Positions 7,799 through 16,022 of a DNA stretch of 41,991 nucleotides are shown here, in pieces (position 1 is the first letter of the stretch; the number at the start of each line of letters is the position of its first letter). The stretch covers positions 1 to 41,991 of the forward strand of contig URLB01000001.1 of assembly GCA_900548595.1 (NCBI GenBank), read 5' to 3'. The translations under genes and the position numbers were made by a program. The stretch comes from an uncultured Eubacteriales bacterium (lineage in GTDB: Bacteria > Bacillota > Clostridia > Lachnospirales > Anaerotignaceae). The notes beneath the pieces are model-generated. The model made no database searches. It was not told the origin of the DNA and worked only from the letters and a program-made list of their open reading frames with translations.

Positions 7799-8458
7799 AT
7801 GACAGAAGATCCATATAAGGTGCTCGGGGTTTCTCCGTCGGCGTCGGATGATGAAATACAAAAAGCATATAGAAAATTGGTCAAAAAATATCACCCCGAC
7901 GTAAATCCTGGTGATGAAAACGCAGAAAGAAAAATGCGTGAAATAAACGCAGCCTATGATCAGATAAGGAATATAAGAGAAGGTAAGGCAACCGGAGGAT
8001 ATAGCGGAGCCGGTCAAAATGCAGGCGGCGGATATTACGGCGGCTTCTCATGGGAGGACATGTTCGGCGGCTTCGGCGGATTTAATCAAAACTATCAGGA
8101 AGCCACAACGGAACTTACCGCAGCTAGAAACTATATAAATTCAGGACATTACAGAGAAGCAATGAACGTTCTGGATTCAGTCGATATAAGCGCAAGAGGC
8201 GCAAGATGGTATTATTTCCATGCGTGTGCCGCATACGGACTGGGAAATAAAATACAGGCTATGAACGATGCGGAGCAGGCTGTAAAGCTTGAACCGAATA
8301 ATGCGGAATATCAGCAATTCCTTAACCGAATGAAATCAGGCGGAGCAACTTATCAACAGTACGGAGGCGGCTCTCCTATAGTATGCGGAACGAGCAATAT
8401 ATGCCTTGACATTTGTCTTGCAAACCTGTTCTGCCGGTTCTGCTGTTTTCCATGCTGA
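7799..8458 (+). CDS. DnaJ-domain protein with TPR-like repeats and Cys-rich tail
   Basis: This 219-residue J-domain co-chaperone-like protein has its J domain at residues 1-60 with the HPD motif (32-34) that stimulates Hsp70 ATPase. A Gly/Tyr-rich linker follows, then about 70 residues of TPR-like helices (about 105-175). The last 25 residues hold seven Cys (CGTSNIC, LDIC, LFCRFCC, FPC). It lacks the zinc-finger and substrate domains of true DnaJ. I place the start at 7799, because MTEDPYKVLG is the normal J-domain opening and a GAGAGG site sits 10 bases upstream. An ATG at 7778 is less likely. From memory, DUF5685 and Cys-tailed J proteins occur as neighbours in other clostridia. Confidence 0.88.
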   Translation: MTEDPYKVLGVSPSASDDEIQKAYRKLVKKYHPDVNPGDENAERKMREINAAYDQIRNIREGKATGGYSGAGQNAGGGYYGGFSWEDMFGGFGGFNQNYQEATTELTAARNYINSGHYREAMNVLDSVDISARGARWYYFHACAAYGLGNKIQAMNDAEQAVKLEPNNAEYQQFLNRMKSGGATYQQYGGGSPIVCGTSNICLDICLANLFCRFCCFPC

Positions 8459-8488
8459 TAAGACAATAAATCTAAAAAATTTTCAAAT

Positions 8489-8529
8489 AACCTGAGTATG
8501 TACATAATAATGTCATATTCAGGTTTTTT
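8489..8529 (+). terminator. Rho-independent terminator of the DnaJ-like gene
   Basis: A 12-bp stem (AACCTGAGTATG with CATATTCAGGTT, one G:T pair) has a 13-base loop. It is followed by a T tract. Confidence 0.85.
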
Positions 8530-8645
8530 AAATGTTTTCACTTATAAAAACAACAATTTTTAAACATCTTATTTTCAAAATATTTTTGATTAACGCTTTT
8601 TTCTAAAGCTGTTATATATCCCTGCTTAAAGTATTATTTATGCCC

Positions 8646-8674
8646 TTGACAATTTACTTTCAAAAACCGATAAT
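8646..8674 (+). promoter_or_regulatory. Promoter of nadE
   Basis: A consensus TTGACA (8646-8651) and GATAAT (8669-8674) are separated by 17 bases. They lie about 30 bases before the nadE start. Confidence 0.8.
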
Positions 8675-8705
8675 TTAATTAATACGTCGCAAAGGAGAAA
8701 TAACT

Positions 8706-10628
8706 ATGTATGGTTTTGTAAGATGCGCAGCCGCCGTACCTAAAATGAAAGTTGCAGACTGCGTTTATAATGTCAAAGAAATTATCGCCATGATAGAAAC
8801 GGCGTCAAATAAAGATGTAGATTTACTCGTTTTTCCGGAACTTTGCATAACCGGCTACACATGTTCGGATTTGTTTTTACAGACATCTCTTCTGACAGCC
8901 GCGGAAAAAGGACTCGAGGCTATTGCCGAAGAAACAAAAGATAAAGATACGGTTGTTGTTGTTGGTCTTCCCGTAAATATAGGTAACAGTCTTTACAACT
9001 GCTCCGTTGCCGTTTACAAGGGTTGTATTCTCGGAGCCGTACCTAAAATCTTTATACCGAATTACTCTGAATACTATGAAAAACGCTGGTTCAGAAGCGG
9101 TCGAGGCATAAACGGAAATATTGTGCTCTGCGGACAAAGCGTACCAATCGGCTCAAATCTTATTTTCGCTGCGGAAGGCATCGAAAACTTTACTTTCGGT
9201 ATAGAGGTATGCGAAGACCTATGGGCAAATATTCCGCCCAGCTGTTCTCTTACTCTTTCGGGTGCGCTTATTATAGCAAATACTTCTGCAAGTAACGAGC
9301 TTGCTTCCAAAAACGAACACCGCCGCTCTCTTGTATCCAACCAGTCTTCCAGATGTATATGCGGCTATATATATTCATCATCGGGAGTAGGAGAGTCAAC
9401 TCAGGATATGGTTTTCAGCGGTCATTCAATAATATGTGAAAAAGGTTCCGTTTTAAACGAAGGAAAGCTCTTTTCCCTCGAAAGCGAAATGATAATTTCT
9501 GACATAGATACAGAATTATTGGCAAATGACAGGCGAAAAAACATGAGCTACGGAGATGAATACTCCCCCGCTCCGGAAATAGTATCTTTCCCTATGTATG
9601 AAAAAAATAAAAATAATCTGGAACGTCATATAAATCCTTACCCATTTATTCCACATGGCAACAATATGGCAGAACACAGGTGTGAAAACATATTTAACAT
9701 CCAGGTATCGGGACTTGCCAGAAGATTGCAGCACACAAAAGCTTCTTCTCTTGTTATCGGAATATCCGGCGGTCTTGACTCTACTCTCGCACTTCTGGCG
9801 GCTGTCAGAGCGTGTGATTATCTCGGCATTGACAGAAAAACCGTTTTAGGCGTTACTATGCCGGGTTTCGGAACAACTGACCGAACATATAACAATGCAG
9901 TTTCTCTCATGAAAACTCTCGGTATCAGAATCCGTGAAATACCTATCGCCGAAGCCGCACTTCTGCACTTCAAAAATATAGGCCACGATCCCGATGTTCA
10001 TGATATAACATACGAAAATACGCAGGCAAGAGAACGTACCCAAATACTTATGGATTTGGCAAATAAAGAAAACGGCCTTGTTGTGGGAACAGGAGATTTG
10101 TCGGAACTTGCCCTCGGCTGGGCAACATATAATGGAGACCATATGTCAATGTACGGTGTAAACTCAGGCGTACCTAAAACGCTTGTAAAAGTCCTTGTAA
10201 GCTGGATAGCAGACTCATCGTTCCTCGGCTGCGACGTATCCTCCATATTGAAAGATATACTTGATACGCCCGTTTCTCCGGAACTTCTTCCTCCTGACGG
10301 CAACGACAATATAAACCAGAAAACCGAGGAAATTGTAGGTCCATACGAACTTCATGACTTCTTTATTTATTATGCGGTAAGATATGGTTTTTCGCCTAAA
10401 AAAATTTACTATCTCGCTCTTAACGCTTTTGACGGCATATATGATGGAAATACAATATTAAAATGGCTTAAAAACTTTTATAAACGCTTCTTTACTCAGC
10501 AGTTCAAACGTTCATGTCTTCCCGATGGTCCTAAAGTCGGCTCAATAAGTCTTTCGCCCAGAGGCGATTGGCGTATGCCTTCCGACGCAGTTAATACCGT
10601 ATGGCTTAACGAGCTGGAAGATTTATAA
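8706..10628 (+). CDS. nadE: Glutamine-dependent NAD(+) synthetase
   Basis: This 640-residue fused enzyme makes NAD from nicotinate adenine dinucleotide, ATP and glutamine, the last step of NAD synthesis. The N-terminal nitrilase-like glutaminase domain shows its Glu (FPELCITGY), Lys (in KIFIPNYSEYYE) and nucleophilic Cys near residue 170 (EVCEDLW). The C-terminal synthetase domain has the P-loop SGGLDST near residue 353 and GTGDLSELALGWAT. The length is normal for the two-domain form. It is monocistronic, with its own promoter and a terminator shared with the facing gene. No other NAD biosynthesis gene lies in this window. Confidence 0.97.
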   Translation: MYGFVRCAAAVPKMKVADCVYNVKEIIAMIETASNKDVDLLVFPELCITGYTCSDLFLQTSLLTAAEKGLEAIAEETKDKDTVVVVGLPVNIGNSLYNCSVAVYKGCILGAVPKIFIPNYSEYYEKRWFRSGRGINGNIVLCGQSVPIGSNLIFAAEGIENFTFGIEVCEDLWANIPPSCSLTLSGALIIANTSASNELASKNEHRRSLVSNQSSRCICGYIYSSSGVGESTQDMVFSGHSIICEKGSVLNEGKLFSLESEMIISDIDTELLANDRRKNMSYGDEYSPAPEIVSFPMYEKNKNNLERHINPYPFIPHGNNMAEHRCENIFNIQVSGLARRLQHTKASSLVIGISGGLDSTLALLAAVRACDYLGIDRKTVLGVTMPGFGTTDRTYNNAVSLMKTLGIRIREIPIAEAALLHFKNIGHDPDVHDITYENTQARERTQILMDLANKENGLVVGTGDLSELALGWATYNGDHMSMYGVNSGVPKTLVKVLVSWIADSSFLGCDVSSILKDILDTPVSPELLPPDGNDNINQKTEEIVGPYELHDFFIYYAVRYGFSPKKIYYLALNAFDGIYDGNTILKWLKNFYKRFFTQQFKRSCLPDGPKVGSISLSPRGDWRMPSDAVNTVWLNELEDL

Positions 10629-10662
10629 ATCATCACTAAATATAATTTTATATTACATGCAA

Positions 10663-10700
10663 AAACGGACAGAATTAATATCCTGTCCGTTTATTTATTA
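10663..10700. terminator. Terminator of nadE, possibly bidirectional
   Basis: A 10-bp perfect stem (AAACGGACAG with CTGTCCGTTT) has a 10-base loop. T-rich sequence follows on the plus strand. Five T also follow on the minus strand, so it could end both converging genes. Confidence 0.85.
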
Positions 10701-10708
10701 TTATTGCC

Positions 10709-10736
10709 AAAAGTAATGAACCGTCTAATGGTTCAT
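10709..10736 (-). terminator. Terminator of the membrane TPR-like gene
   Basis: A 7-bp stem (ATGAACC with GGTTCAT, 7-base loop) lies just past the minus-strand stop. It is followed on that strand by TACTTTT. The T tract is short, so the call is moderate. Confidence 0.55.
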
Positions 10737-10739
10737 CGT

Positions 10740-11432
10740 TTAAAATTCTCTTTTAGGTTTATTTATCAGTCTTTTAAGGTGCTTTAAATCCCAGTTCTCT
10801 CCGTCTGCGTCCCACCTCTGCTCTGCTATAAACAAAACTTCATTGGCTTTTTCAAGATTTCCTTCGGCTATAAACCTGAATATATTAAGAACAGCTATAA
10901 ACGGCTCCAATTCTATATTATTTCTCAACTTGTTAAATTTCCGCTCATACTTTGTCATAATATAAAGTGCACTTGCGTAGTCTCCCAAATAGAAAAATAC
11001 ATACGCCCTATACAAACTGCACATTACTTCATAATTATCCGAAAGTCTATCGCAATCTATTTCCATTAGCTTTTCAGCCGCTGTCTTATATTCATGCTTG
11101 TCGCAGTATGCGTTCGATATATTTATTAGAACTATTGCCCTTTCATTTTCTGTTTTAACCTCATCAAGCAGCTTTTCACTTTCCAGAATATATTTATCGG
11201 GATTTCTTTCCTCATTAAGAATCGGTTTGAGCCTGTTTATTTTATCAATAAGCGCTTTTTCAACAGATTTTTCATATACTATGAAAAAAGCTACAGATAA
11301 AATCGCTGTTATCGCTTCTGATTTAAAAATAAAATTCAACTCATATCCGTTTAATTTAAAAATAATAAACATACCTATCATAGCCGATAAACAAAAAACA
11401 ATATATATCTTTCTTAATTTCAAGGGTATCAC
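10740..11432 (-). CDS. Membrane protein with TPR-like helical repeats, unknown function
   Basis: I do not recognise a named family for this 230-residue protein. Residues 1-60 hold two hydrophobic segments. The rest is soluble and helical, with pairs such as AIVLINISNAYCDKHEYKTA and YVFFYLGDYASALYIM that look like TPR repeats. A TPR domain near the membrane would suit protein-protein contacts. The frame opens with GTG at 11432, but a GAGGAA site touches that codon. A TTG at 11423 has better spacing and may be the real start. The gene is alone: the redox operon upstream reads in the same direction, with about 40 bases between them. Confidence 0.75.
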   Translation of the reverse strand: MIPLKLRKIYIVFCLSAMIGMFIIFKLNGYELNFIFKSEAITAILSVAFFIVYEKSVEKALIDKINRLKPILNEERNPDKYILESEKLLDEVKTENERAIVLINISNAYCDKHEYKTAAEKLMEIDCDRLSDNYEVMCSLYRAYVFFYLGDYASALYIMTKYERKFNKLRNNIELEPFIAVLNIFRFIAEGNLEKANEVLFIAEQRWDADGENWDLKHLKRLINKPKREF

Positions 11433-11471
11433 TTCCTCGTAAAATGATTATCCCCTAATAAAACCGCCGCA

Positions 11472-12068
11472 TTAAGCATTTTCTGTATTTTCAGCCCCGT
11501 GTTTTTCAAATATTTCATCTATAGTAGGAACAAAATATTCATTGAACATAGTTTCAGCATCTAAACTGCCCCTCGTAAAAAACTCTATCGTTCCTTCAGA
11601 ATCAAGTATTGCCGTAACTGGTATACTCTGTGCGTCAAATTTTATGCTTTCCTCTATTCCTACCATAACAGTCTCAAAAGTATAGTTATTTTCTTCCATA
11701 AAATCTTTTATATCTTCTGCGCTGTCGCCTCCGTTTAACGCCAATATATTAAGGTTGTCCCCGTACTTTTCCTTTAACATTTCCAATGCCGGAAGTTCAT
11801 CCTTACAGTATCCGCACCAAGTTGCCCAAAAAACCATTATCGTAGGCTTTCCGAAATATTCGGATAACTGCTTGTTATTTCCTTCAAGGTCTGTTACAAC
11901 AATATCGGGGGCAATTTCTCCGAGCGCAGCATACTCTGTATCTTCGGTTGTTTCAGACGGTTCATACTCACTTATATCTTTGCTTTCTATTTTCTCACCG
12001 CTCATTTTAGGAGAGCAGGCAGTCGTCAGCAGGCATGCCGACAGTAAAATTAACATCTTCTTTCTCAT
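11472..12068 (-). CDS. TlpA/ResA-like thioredoxin-fold lipoprotein
   Basis: This 198-residue exported thiol-disulfide protein has a signal segment ending in a lipidation Cys. Cys18 in LTTAC is more likely from length, although LSAC at Cys12 fits the lipobox better. An acidic Ser/Thr linker follows. The thioredoxin domain has the active site FWATWCGYC (Cys87, Cys90) and the cis-proline region SIPVT. WCxxC in a TlpA-type domain suggests a reductant for disulfides outside the membrane. It is the last gene of a redox operon, starting 3 bases after the polyferredoxin gene with its GGGAG site inside that gene. The neighbouring membrane protein could feed it electrons, which is inference. Confidence 0.92.
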   Translation of the reverse strand: MRKKMLILLSACLLTTACSPKMSGEKIESKDISEYEPSETTEDTEYAALGEIAPDIVVTDLEGNNKQLSEYFGKPTIMVFWATWCGYCKDELPALEMLKEKYGDNLNILALNGGDSAEDIKDFMEENNYTFETVMVGIEESIKFDAQSIPVTAILDSEGTIEFFTRGSLDAETMFNEYFVPTIDEIFEKHGAENTENA

Positions 12069-12071
12069 AGT

Positions 12072-12896
12072 TTATTTCTCCCTTTTATTTTTCCAACAGA
12101 TTGCACCTTCACCGCACTTGTCTATGCACTCGCCACACGATATACACTCAAAGTCTCCCGGTTTCTTTATATCCATTTTGCATACTGCAACACATTTTCC
12201 ACAATTTGTACACTTTTCATTATCAACCTTTATACCTAAAATTGATATTTTATTAAAAAATGAATATATAGCTCCCAACGGACATATAAATCTGCAAAAT
12301 CCTCTGTAAGCAAATATAACTCCTAATACAACTGTAATTAAAACGGCAACTTTCCAATTAAATATAGCTCCGAGCATGGCGGCAATGCTTTCATCGGTCG
12401 CCGCTAAAGGTATTCCTGCCTCCAATGTTCCGACAGGACATATATATTTGCAAAAACCCGGATATGTAAACATCAACGGAATAATTATTACAAAAACAGC
12501 TAATATAAAATACTTCAATTTTGACAGCCACATCGTAGCCTTACTTTTTTTCAATTTAGGAGTCGGTATTTTATAAAGCAGTTCCTGTATTAATCCGAAA
12601 GGACATAAAAATCCGCATATAACCCTTCCTAAAATAACACCGAAAAGCAACAATGTTCCGATTATATAAAACGGCAATCTTTTACCGGATACAGCAACTG
12701 CGTTTTGCAGGCTTCCGAGGGGACATGAGGCTACTGCTCCGGGACATGAATAGCAGTTCAGGCCGGGAACGCATACCCCTTTAATATTTCCATAGTATAA
12801 GCTGCCGTCTGCAAAACCTTTCAGATTTACATTATACACAAGGGCGCTTATAAGCTGTATATATCTTCTCTTAAAACCTTTAGCCAATTCCAACAC
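12072..12896 (-). CDS. NapH/YccM-like 4Fe-4S membrane protein (polyferredoxin)
   Basis: This 274-residue membrane electron carrier has about four or five membrane helices. They carry repeated CxxxCP motifs (CGFLCPFG, CKYICPVG, CRFICPLG), as in NapH, NosR and CcoG. An N-terminal Cys cluster (CYSCPGAVASCP) precedes them. Two C-terminal ferredoxin motifs follow (CTNCGKCVAVC, CISCGECIDKC). It is expected to pass electrons between the cytoplasm and a partner on the outer side. The gene opens with GTG inside the end of the 43-residue CXXC peptide gene (17-base overlap). GGAG lies too close for a normal site, so the exact start is uncertain, and translation is probably coupled. Confidence 0.92.
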   Translation of the reverse strand: MLELAKGFKRRYIQLISALVYNVNLKGFADGSLYYGNIKGVCVPGLNCYSCPGAVASCPLGSLQNAVAVSGKRLPFYIIGTLLLFGVILGRVICGFLCPFGLIQELLYKIPTPKLKKSKATMWLSKLKYFILAVFVIIIPLMFTYPGFCKYICPVGTLEAGIPLAATDESIAAMLGAIFNWKVAVLITVVLGVIFAYRGFCRFICPLGAIYSFFNKISILGIKVDNEKCTNCGKCVAVCKMDIKKPGDFECISCGECIDKCGEGAICWKNKREK

Positions 12897-13011
12897 ACTC
12901 CAAACATACCCTTATACCTTTGTTTAACGTGTCTCTGAATCCGCCGTTTGCAACTCCGACAGCTATCATAGCAACTGCCGCACCTAAAATCATAAAACGT
13001 TTTATTTTCAT
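12880..13011 (-). CDS. CD1871A-type 43-residue CXXC membrane peptide
   Basis: This very small gene has ATG at 13011 and TAA at 12880-12882. It encodes a basic start (MKIKRF), one hydrophobic helix (about residues 6-22), and a short tail with Cys36 and Cys39 (RVCLECVGIG). It matches my memory of the clostridial CD1871A family of CXXC-containing proteins. Its ATG overlaps the stop of the YbjQ gene (ATGA), and its end overlaps the polyferredoxin start. This places it firmly in one operon of redox proteins. The CXXC close to the membrane suggests a thiol relay or metal-site partner for the polyferredoxin. Its function is unproven. Confidence 0.9.
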   Translation of the reverse strand: MKIKRFMILGAAVAMIAVGVANGGFRDTLNKGIRVCLECVGIG

Positions 13012-13334
13012 TTTCCATCCTCTGTTTTTATAAATTTTACTGCCGTTCCGTATGCTGTAATTTCCGAAGCCGACTGCATGACAGAGCTTGTAGAAAGTCT
13101 TACGCCTACAATGGCGTCCGCATTCATTCGTTCCGCATCGGATACCATTCGTTCCGTTGCTATTTTTTGAGCCTCCTCTATCATTTCCGTATAACCTTTT
13201 ATTTCTCCGCCTACAATAGTTTTAAAGCTTGCCCCTATATCTTTTCCTATATGTCTTGAATTTACTGTAGTTCCTTTAACAATGCCGATAACCTCATAGT
13301 TCTTTCCTATATTTTCCGTTGTCGATATTATCAT
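13008..13334 (-). CDS. YbjQ/UPF0145 family protein
   Basis: This 108-residue protein of the YbjQ (UPF0145, heavy-metal-binding-domain-like) family forms small oligomeric rings in known structures and has no clear function. The sequence covers the whole domain, from YEVIGIVKGTTV through GGEIKGYTEMIEEA to the glycine-rich end with ITAYGTAVKF. It has no Cys, so metal binding by thiols is excluded. It is the first gene of the operon that continues with the CXXC peptide, the polyferredoxin and the TlpA-like lipoprotein, sharing four bases (ATGA) with the second gene. The start is supported by a GAGGG site 6 bases upstream. Confidence 0.9.
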   Translation of the reverse strand: MIISTTENIGKNYEVIGIVKGTTVNSRHIGKDIGASFKTIVGGEIKGYTEMIEEAQKIATERMVSDAERMNADAIVGVRLSTSSVMQSASEITAYGTAVKFIKTEDGK

Positions 13335-13581
13335 ACATATCCCTCACTTTATATTTTATAAAAGAATTATAAACTATAGATATGCCATTTGCTATATGCT
13401 TAAATATATTGTAAGAAATAAGTATATACCTTGTAATTACCCCTACATTTACTTGTAATATTTATTAATTGTATTTTTTAATCACTACTGTTATATAATG
13501 TAGTACTGATTTGTTTATCATTTTATATATAGAACGTATTTTTTGTTATATCTGTATTAAATCGAACAAACATGACAATTA
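13335..13581. other. AT-rich gene-free region between divergent genes
   Basis: This stretch separates the minus-strand redox operon from the plus-strand DUF6809 gene. A minus-strand TATAAT lies near 13365-13370 without a convincing -35. A plus-strand TATAAT (13494-13499) has only TTGTAT at 19 bases upstream. I see no RNA gene or reading frame. Confidence 0.5.
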
Positions 13582-13610
13582 TTGACCAAATGTCGAATGT
13601 ATGATAACAT
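13582..13610 (+). promoter_or_regulatory. Putative promoter of the DUF6809 gene
   Basis: TTGACC (13582-13587) and TAACAT (13605-13610) are 17 bases apart. They lie about 50 bases ahead of the start codon. Confidence 0.55.
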
Positions 13611-13663
13611 TTAATAAAAGAATAGTTTTCACCTAACCGCAAAACGTCTGAGGAGGCGATATT

Positions 13664-13942
13664 ATGTCAGATTTTCTTGAAGATCTATACTATGGGAAAA
13701 TCTCTCCATGGGAAACGGACATCAATAAAATTTCACCGGATTTCAAAACAAAATCCCTTGAATATATGTCTTTATGTAATGATTTACGAGCAAGTCTTTC
13801 TAAAGAGCAGCTTATTATGTTTAACAAACTGTTGGAAAAAAGCGACTCAATATCCTCTGTGTCATCTATTGCTATCTTCAAAGTAGGTTTTTGTACCGGC
13901 GCCAGACTAATAAATTCTCTTTATAAATTTTCTTTTAAATAA
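13664..13942 (+). CDS. DUF6809 family small protein
   Basis: This 92-residue protein fits my memory of the clostridial DUF6809 family: an opening like LEDLYYGKISPWE, a helical middle, and an end with the pattern F.(V/Y)GF..GARL. It has no signal peptide or catalytic motif, so it is a small helical cytoplasmic protein of unknown role. The ribosome site GAGGAGG precedes ATG. The gene is alone, with its own promoter and a terminator shared with the facing ispH-S1 gene. Such genes often sit at accessory positions in clostridial genomes. Confidence 0.8.
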   Translation: MSDFLEDLYYGKISPWETDINKISPDFKTKSLEYMSLCNDLRASLSKEQLIMFNKLLEKSDSISSVSSIAIFKVGFCTGARLINSLYKFSFK

Positions 13943-14010
13943 CCCGCAAAATATTTTCAATCAATTTAATGATTCTTAAATATGCTGACAATTCGGTAAT
14001 TTCATAATAT

Positions 14011-14055
14011 AAAAAAGAATCCCCTGAATTTTCAGAGAATTCTTTTTTTATTTTT
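14011..14055. terminator. Bidirectional terminator between DUF6809 and ispH-S1
   Basis: AAAAAAGAAT (14011-14020) pairs with ATTCTTTTTT (14039-14048) around an inner CTGAA/TTCAG stem. T runs follow on both strands. It serves two converging genes. Confidence 0.85.
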
Positions 14056-14081
14056 AAGTAATACGATTTTAAAATCCGTAA

Positions 14082-16022
14082 TTATTCTTCTGTTGCTTCT
14101 TCTAAAGGAGCTTCAGCTTCCTTTTTAGAAAGGCTGATCTTCTTCTGTTCTGCGTTTACATCAATAACCTTTACTTTGATTGTTTCACCAATCTTAAGTT
14201 CATCTTCGGGTTTCTCAACACGTTTGTTGGCAATCTGAGAAATATGAACAAGTCCGTCAACACCGGGTTCAAGTTCGATAAATGCTCCGAAAGGTACCAT
14301 ACGAACAACCTTTCCTTCTACAACTGAGCCTACAACATATTTTTCAGCTGCCATTGTCCAAGGGTTGGGAGTTACGTCTTTAAGTGAAAGAGAAATTTTG
14401 CTCTTTTCTTTATCTACATCAAGAACAACAACCTCTACAGTATCTCCTTCTGAAAGTACTTCCTTAGGATTTGAAATTCTTCCCCAGCTCATTTCAGAAA
14501 TGTGGATAAGTCCGTCAACGCCGCCGAGATCAACAAACGCACCAAAGTCAGTAATTCTTGATACTGTACCAGTTACTTTTTTACCTGCTTCAAGTGTTGC
14601 GAATACAGCTGCTTTCTTTTCTTCAGCCTCTTTCGCAAGAAGAGCCTTTCTGCCGCCGATTATACGGTGTTTAGCTCTGTCAAGCTCAATAATATTAAAT
14701 GTGAGTTCTGTTCCGTCATAAACGCTGAGGTCTTCTACAAATCTTCCTGCAACCTGTGATGAAGGTATAAATACCTGGATTCCGTTAGCAACAGCAATCA
14801 GACCGCCCTTAACAATTTTTACAACCTTACCTGTTACAGTTGCTTTTTCTTCAAAAGCCTTTTCGATTTCTTCCATACCCTTCTGAGATTCTACTTTCTT
14901 CTTAGAAAGAAGTACGTTTCCGTCTCCGTCGTTAACACGTACAACAAAAACTTCTATTTCATCGCCGGGCTGTACAACCTTGCTGGGAACAACGCTTGCG
15001 TCGCTGCTGAATTCTCCTCTGGGGATGATACCGTCTGACTTGTATCCAAGGTTTACGGAAACCTCTTCGCCGGCTGTAGAAATAACTGTACCTTTAACAA
15101 CATCTCCTGTATGTAAAGTTACAAATGAATCGTTAAGCATCTGCTCAAATGTAAGCTCTTCACCTTCCATAGTATTTTTGACTCCGTCCATTTCGCTCAT
15201 AGTAGTAATAACCTCCTTTATTATTGCAGGGGGCGTAGACGCTCCTGCAGTTATTCCAATTTTATCATTAAATTTGCAATTATTCAACACCAAATCTTCA
15301 ATTGTTTCAATATAATATGTGTTTCGGCAATTTTTTCTGCATATTTCATAAAGTTTTTGTGTATTAGAGCTGCCTTTATCTCCTATAACCAACATTTTAT
15401 CGACGTTTTGGGATATTTTTACAGCTTCCGTCTGTCTTTCCTCAGTTGCCGAACATATCGTATTTTCCTCAGTTATTTTTTCGCTCTTTTCTTTCAGTAT
15501 TTTCAAAATATCATAAAACTTGTTTTCCCTGAAAGTTGTCTGTACAACAACGGCATATTTTTTCTCATCGTCAAGTATAAGCTTTTGTGCGTCGTCCACA
15601 TTGTCAACCGTAATCGCCGAATTGTCGCACCAACCGTTTATTCCTATAACCTCGGGGTGTTTTCCGTCCCCTATTATAATTACTTCATATCCTTCATCAC
15701 GTTTTTTTCTTACAATATTATGTATTTTTTTTACAAAAGGGCATGTTCCGTCCACATAATGAATATTTCGTCTTTCAAGCTCATCATACACAGCTTTGCC
15801 TACGCCGTGGGAACGTATTATAACGGTTGCGCCTTCACATCCGTCAAGAGTGTCTACAGATTTTACTCCTTTGTTTTCCAAATCTTTGTTCACGTTTTTG
15901 TTATGTATAAGCGGTCCGTATGTAACTATCCTGCCGCCTTTTTCTATCTCGTTATAGCAGGCTTCTATCGCTCTGTTTACCCCAAAGCAGAAGCCGGCTG
16001 ACTTAGCCGTTATTATTTCCAT
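14082..16022 (-). CDS. ispH: IspH fused to ribosomal protein S1
   Basis: This 646-residue fusion carries two functions. Residues 1-280 are 4-hydroxy-3-methylbut-2-enyl diphosphate reductase, the 4Fe-4S enzyme that ends the MEP isoprenoid pathway. Its three cluster Cys are 12 (GFCFG), 94 (GTCPF) and 190 (CSATEE). Residues about 305-635 hold four S1 RNA-binding repeats, including DFGAFVDLGGVDGLIHISEM and PFGAFIELEPGVDGLVHISQ, with an acidic tail. The joined form is known in Clostridia, so this is normal for the group and not an assembly error. The ATG overlaps the cmk stop by one base (TAATG), giving a cmk-ispH-S1 block. A terminator follows. Confidence 0.97.
   Translation of the reverse strand: MEIITAKSAGFCFGVNRAIEACYNEIEKGGRIVTYGPLIHNKNVNKDLENKGVKSVDTLDGCEGATVIIRSHGVGKAVYDELERRNIHYVDGTCPFVKKIHNIVRKKRDEGYEVIIIGDGKHPEVIGINGWCDNSAITVDNVDDAQKLILDDEKKYAVVVQTTFRENKFYDILKILKEKSEKITEENTICSATEERQTEAVKISQNVDKMLVIGDKGSSNTQKLYEICRKNCRNTYYIETIEDLVLNNCKFNDKIGITAGASTPPAIIKEVITTMSEMDGVKNTMEGEELTFEQMLNDSFVTLHTGDVVKGTVISTAGEEVSVNLGYKSDGIIPRGEFSSDASVVPSKVVQPGDEIEVFVVRVNDGDGNVLLSKKKVESQKGMEEIEKAFEEKATVTGKVVKIVKGGLIAVANGIQVFIPSSQVAGRFVEDLSVYDGTELTFNIIELDRAKHRIIGGRKALLAKEAEEKKAAVFATLEAGKKVTGTVSRITDFGAFVDLGGVDGLIHISEMSWGRISNPKEVLSEGDTVEVVVLDVDKEKSKISLSLKDVTPNPWTMAAEKYVVGSVVEGKVVRMVPFGAFIELEPGVDGLVHISQIANKRVEKPEDELKIGETIKVKVIDVNAEQKKISLSKKEAEAPLEEATEE

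Noticed and set aside
10740..11432. Transposase or phage gene
   Set aside because: No catalytic motif or terminal repeats. The protein has membrane helices and TPR-like repeats.
14082..16022. Assembly error joining ispH and rpsA
   Set aside because: The same fusion is known in Clostridia, and the joint lies in a natural linker.
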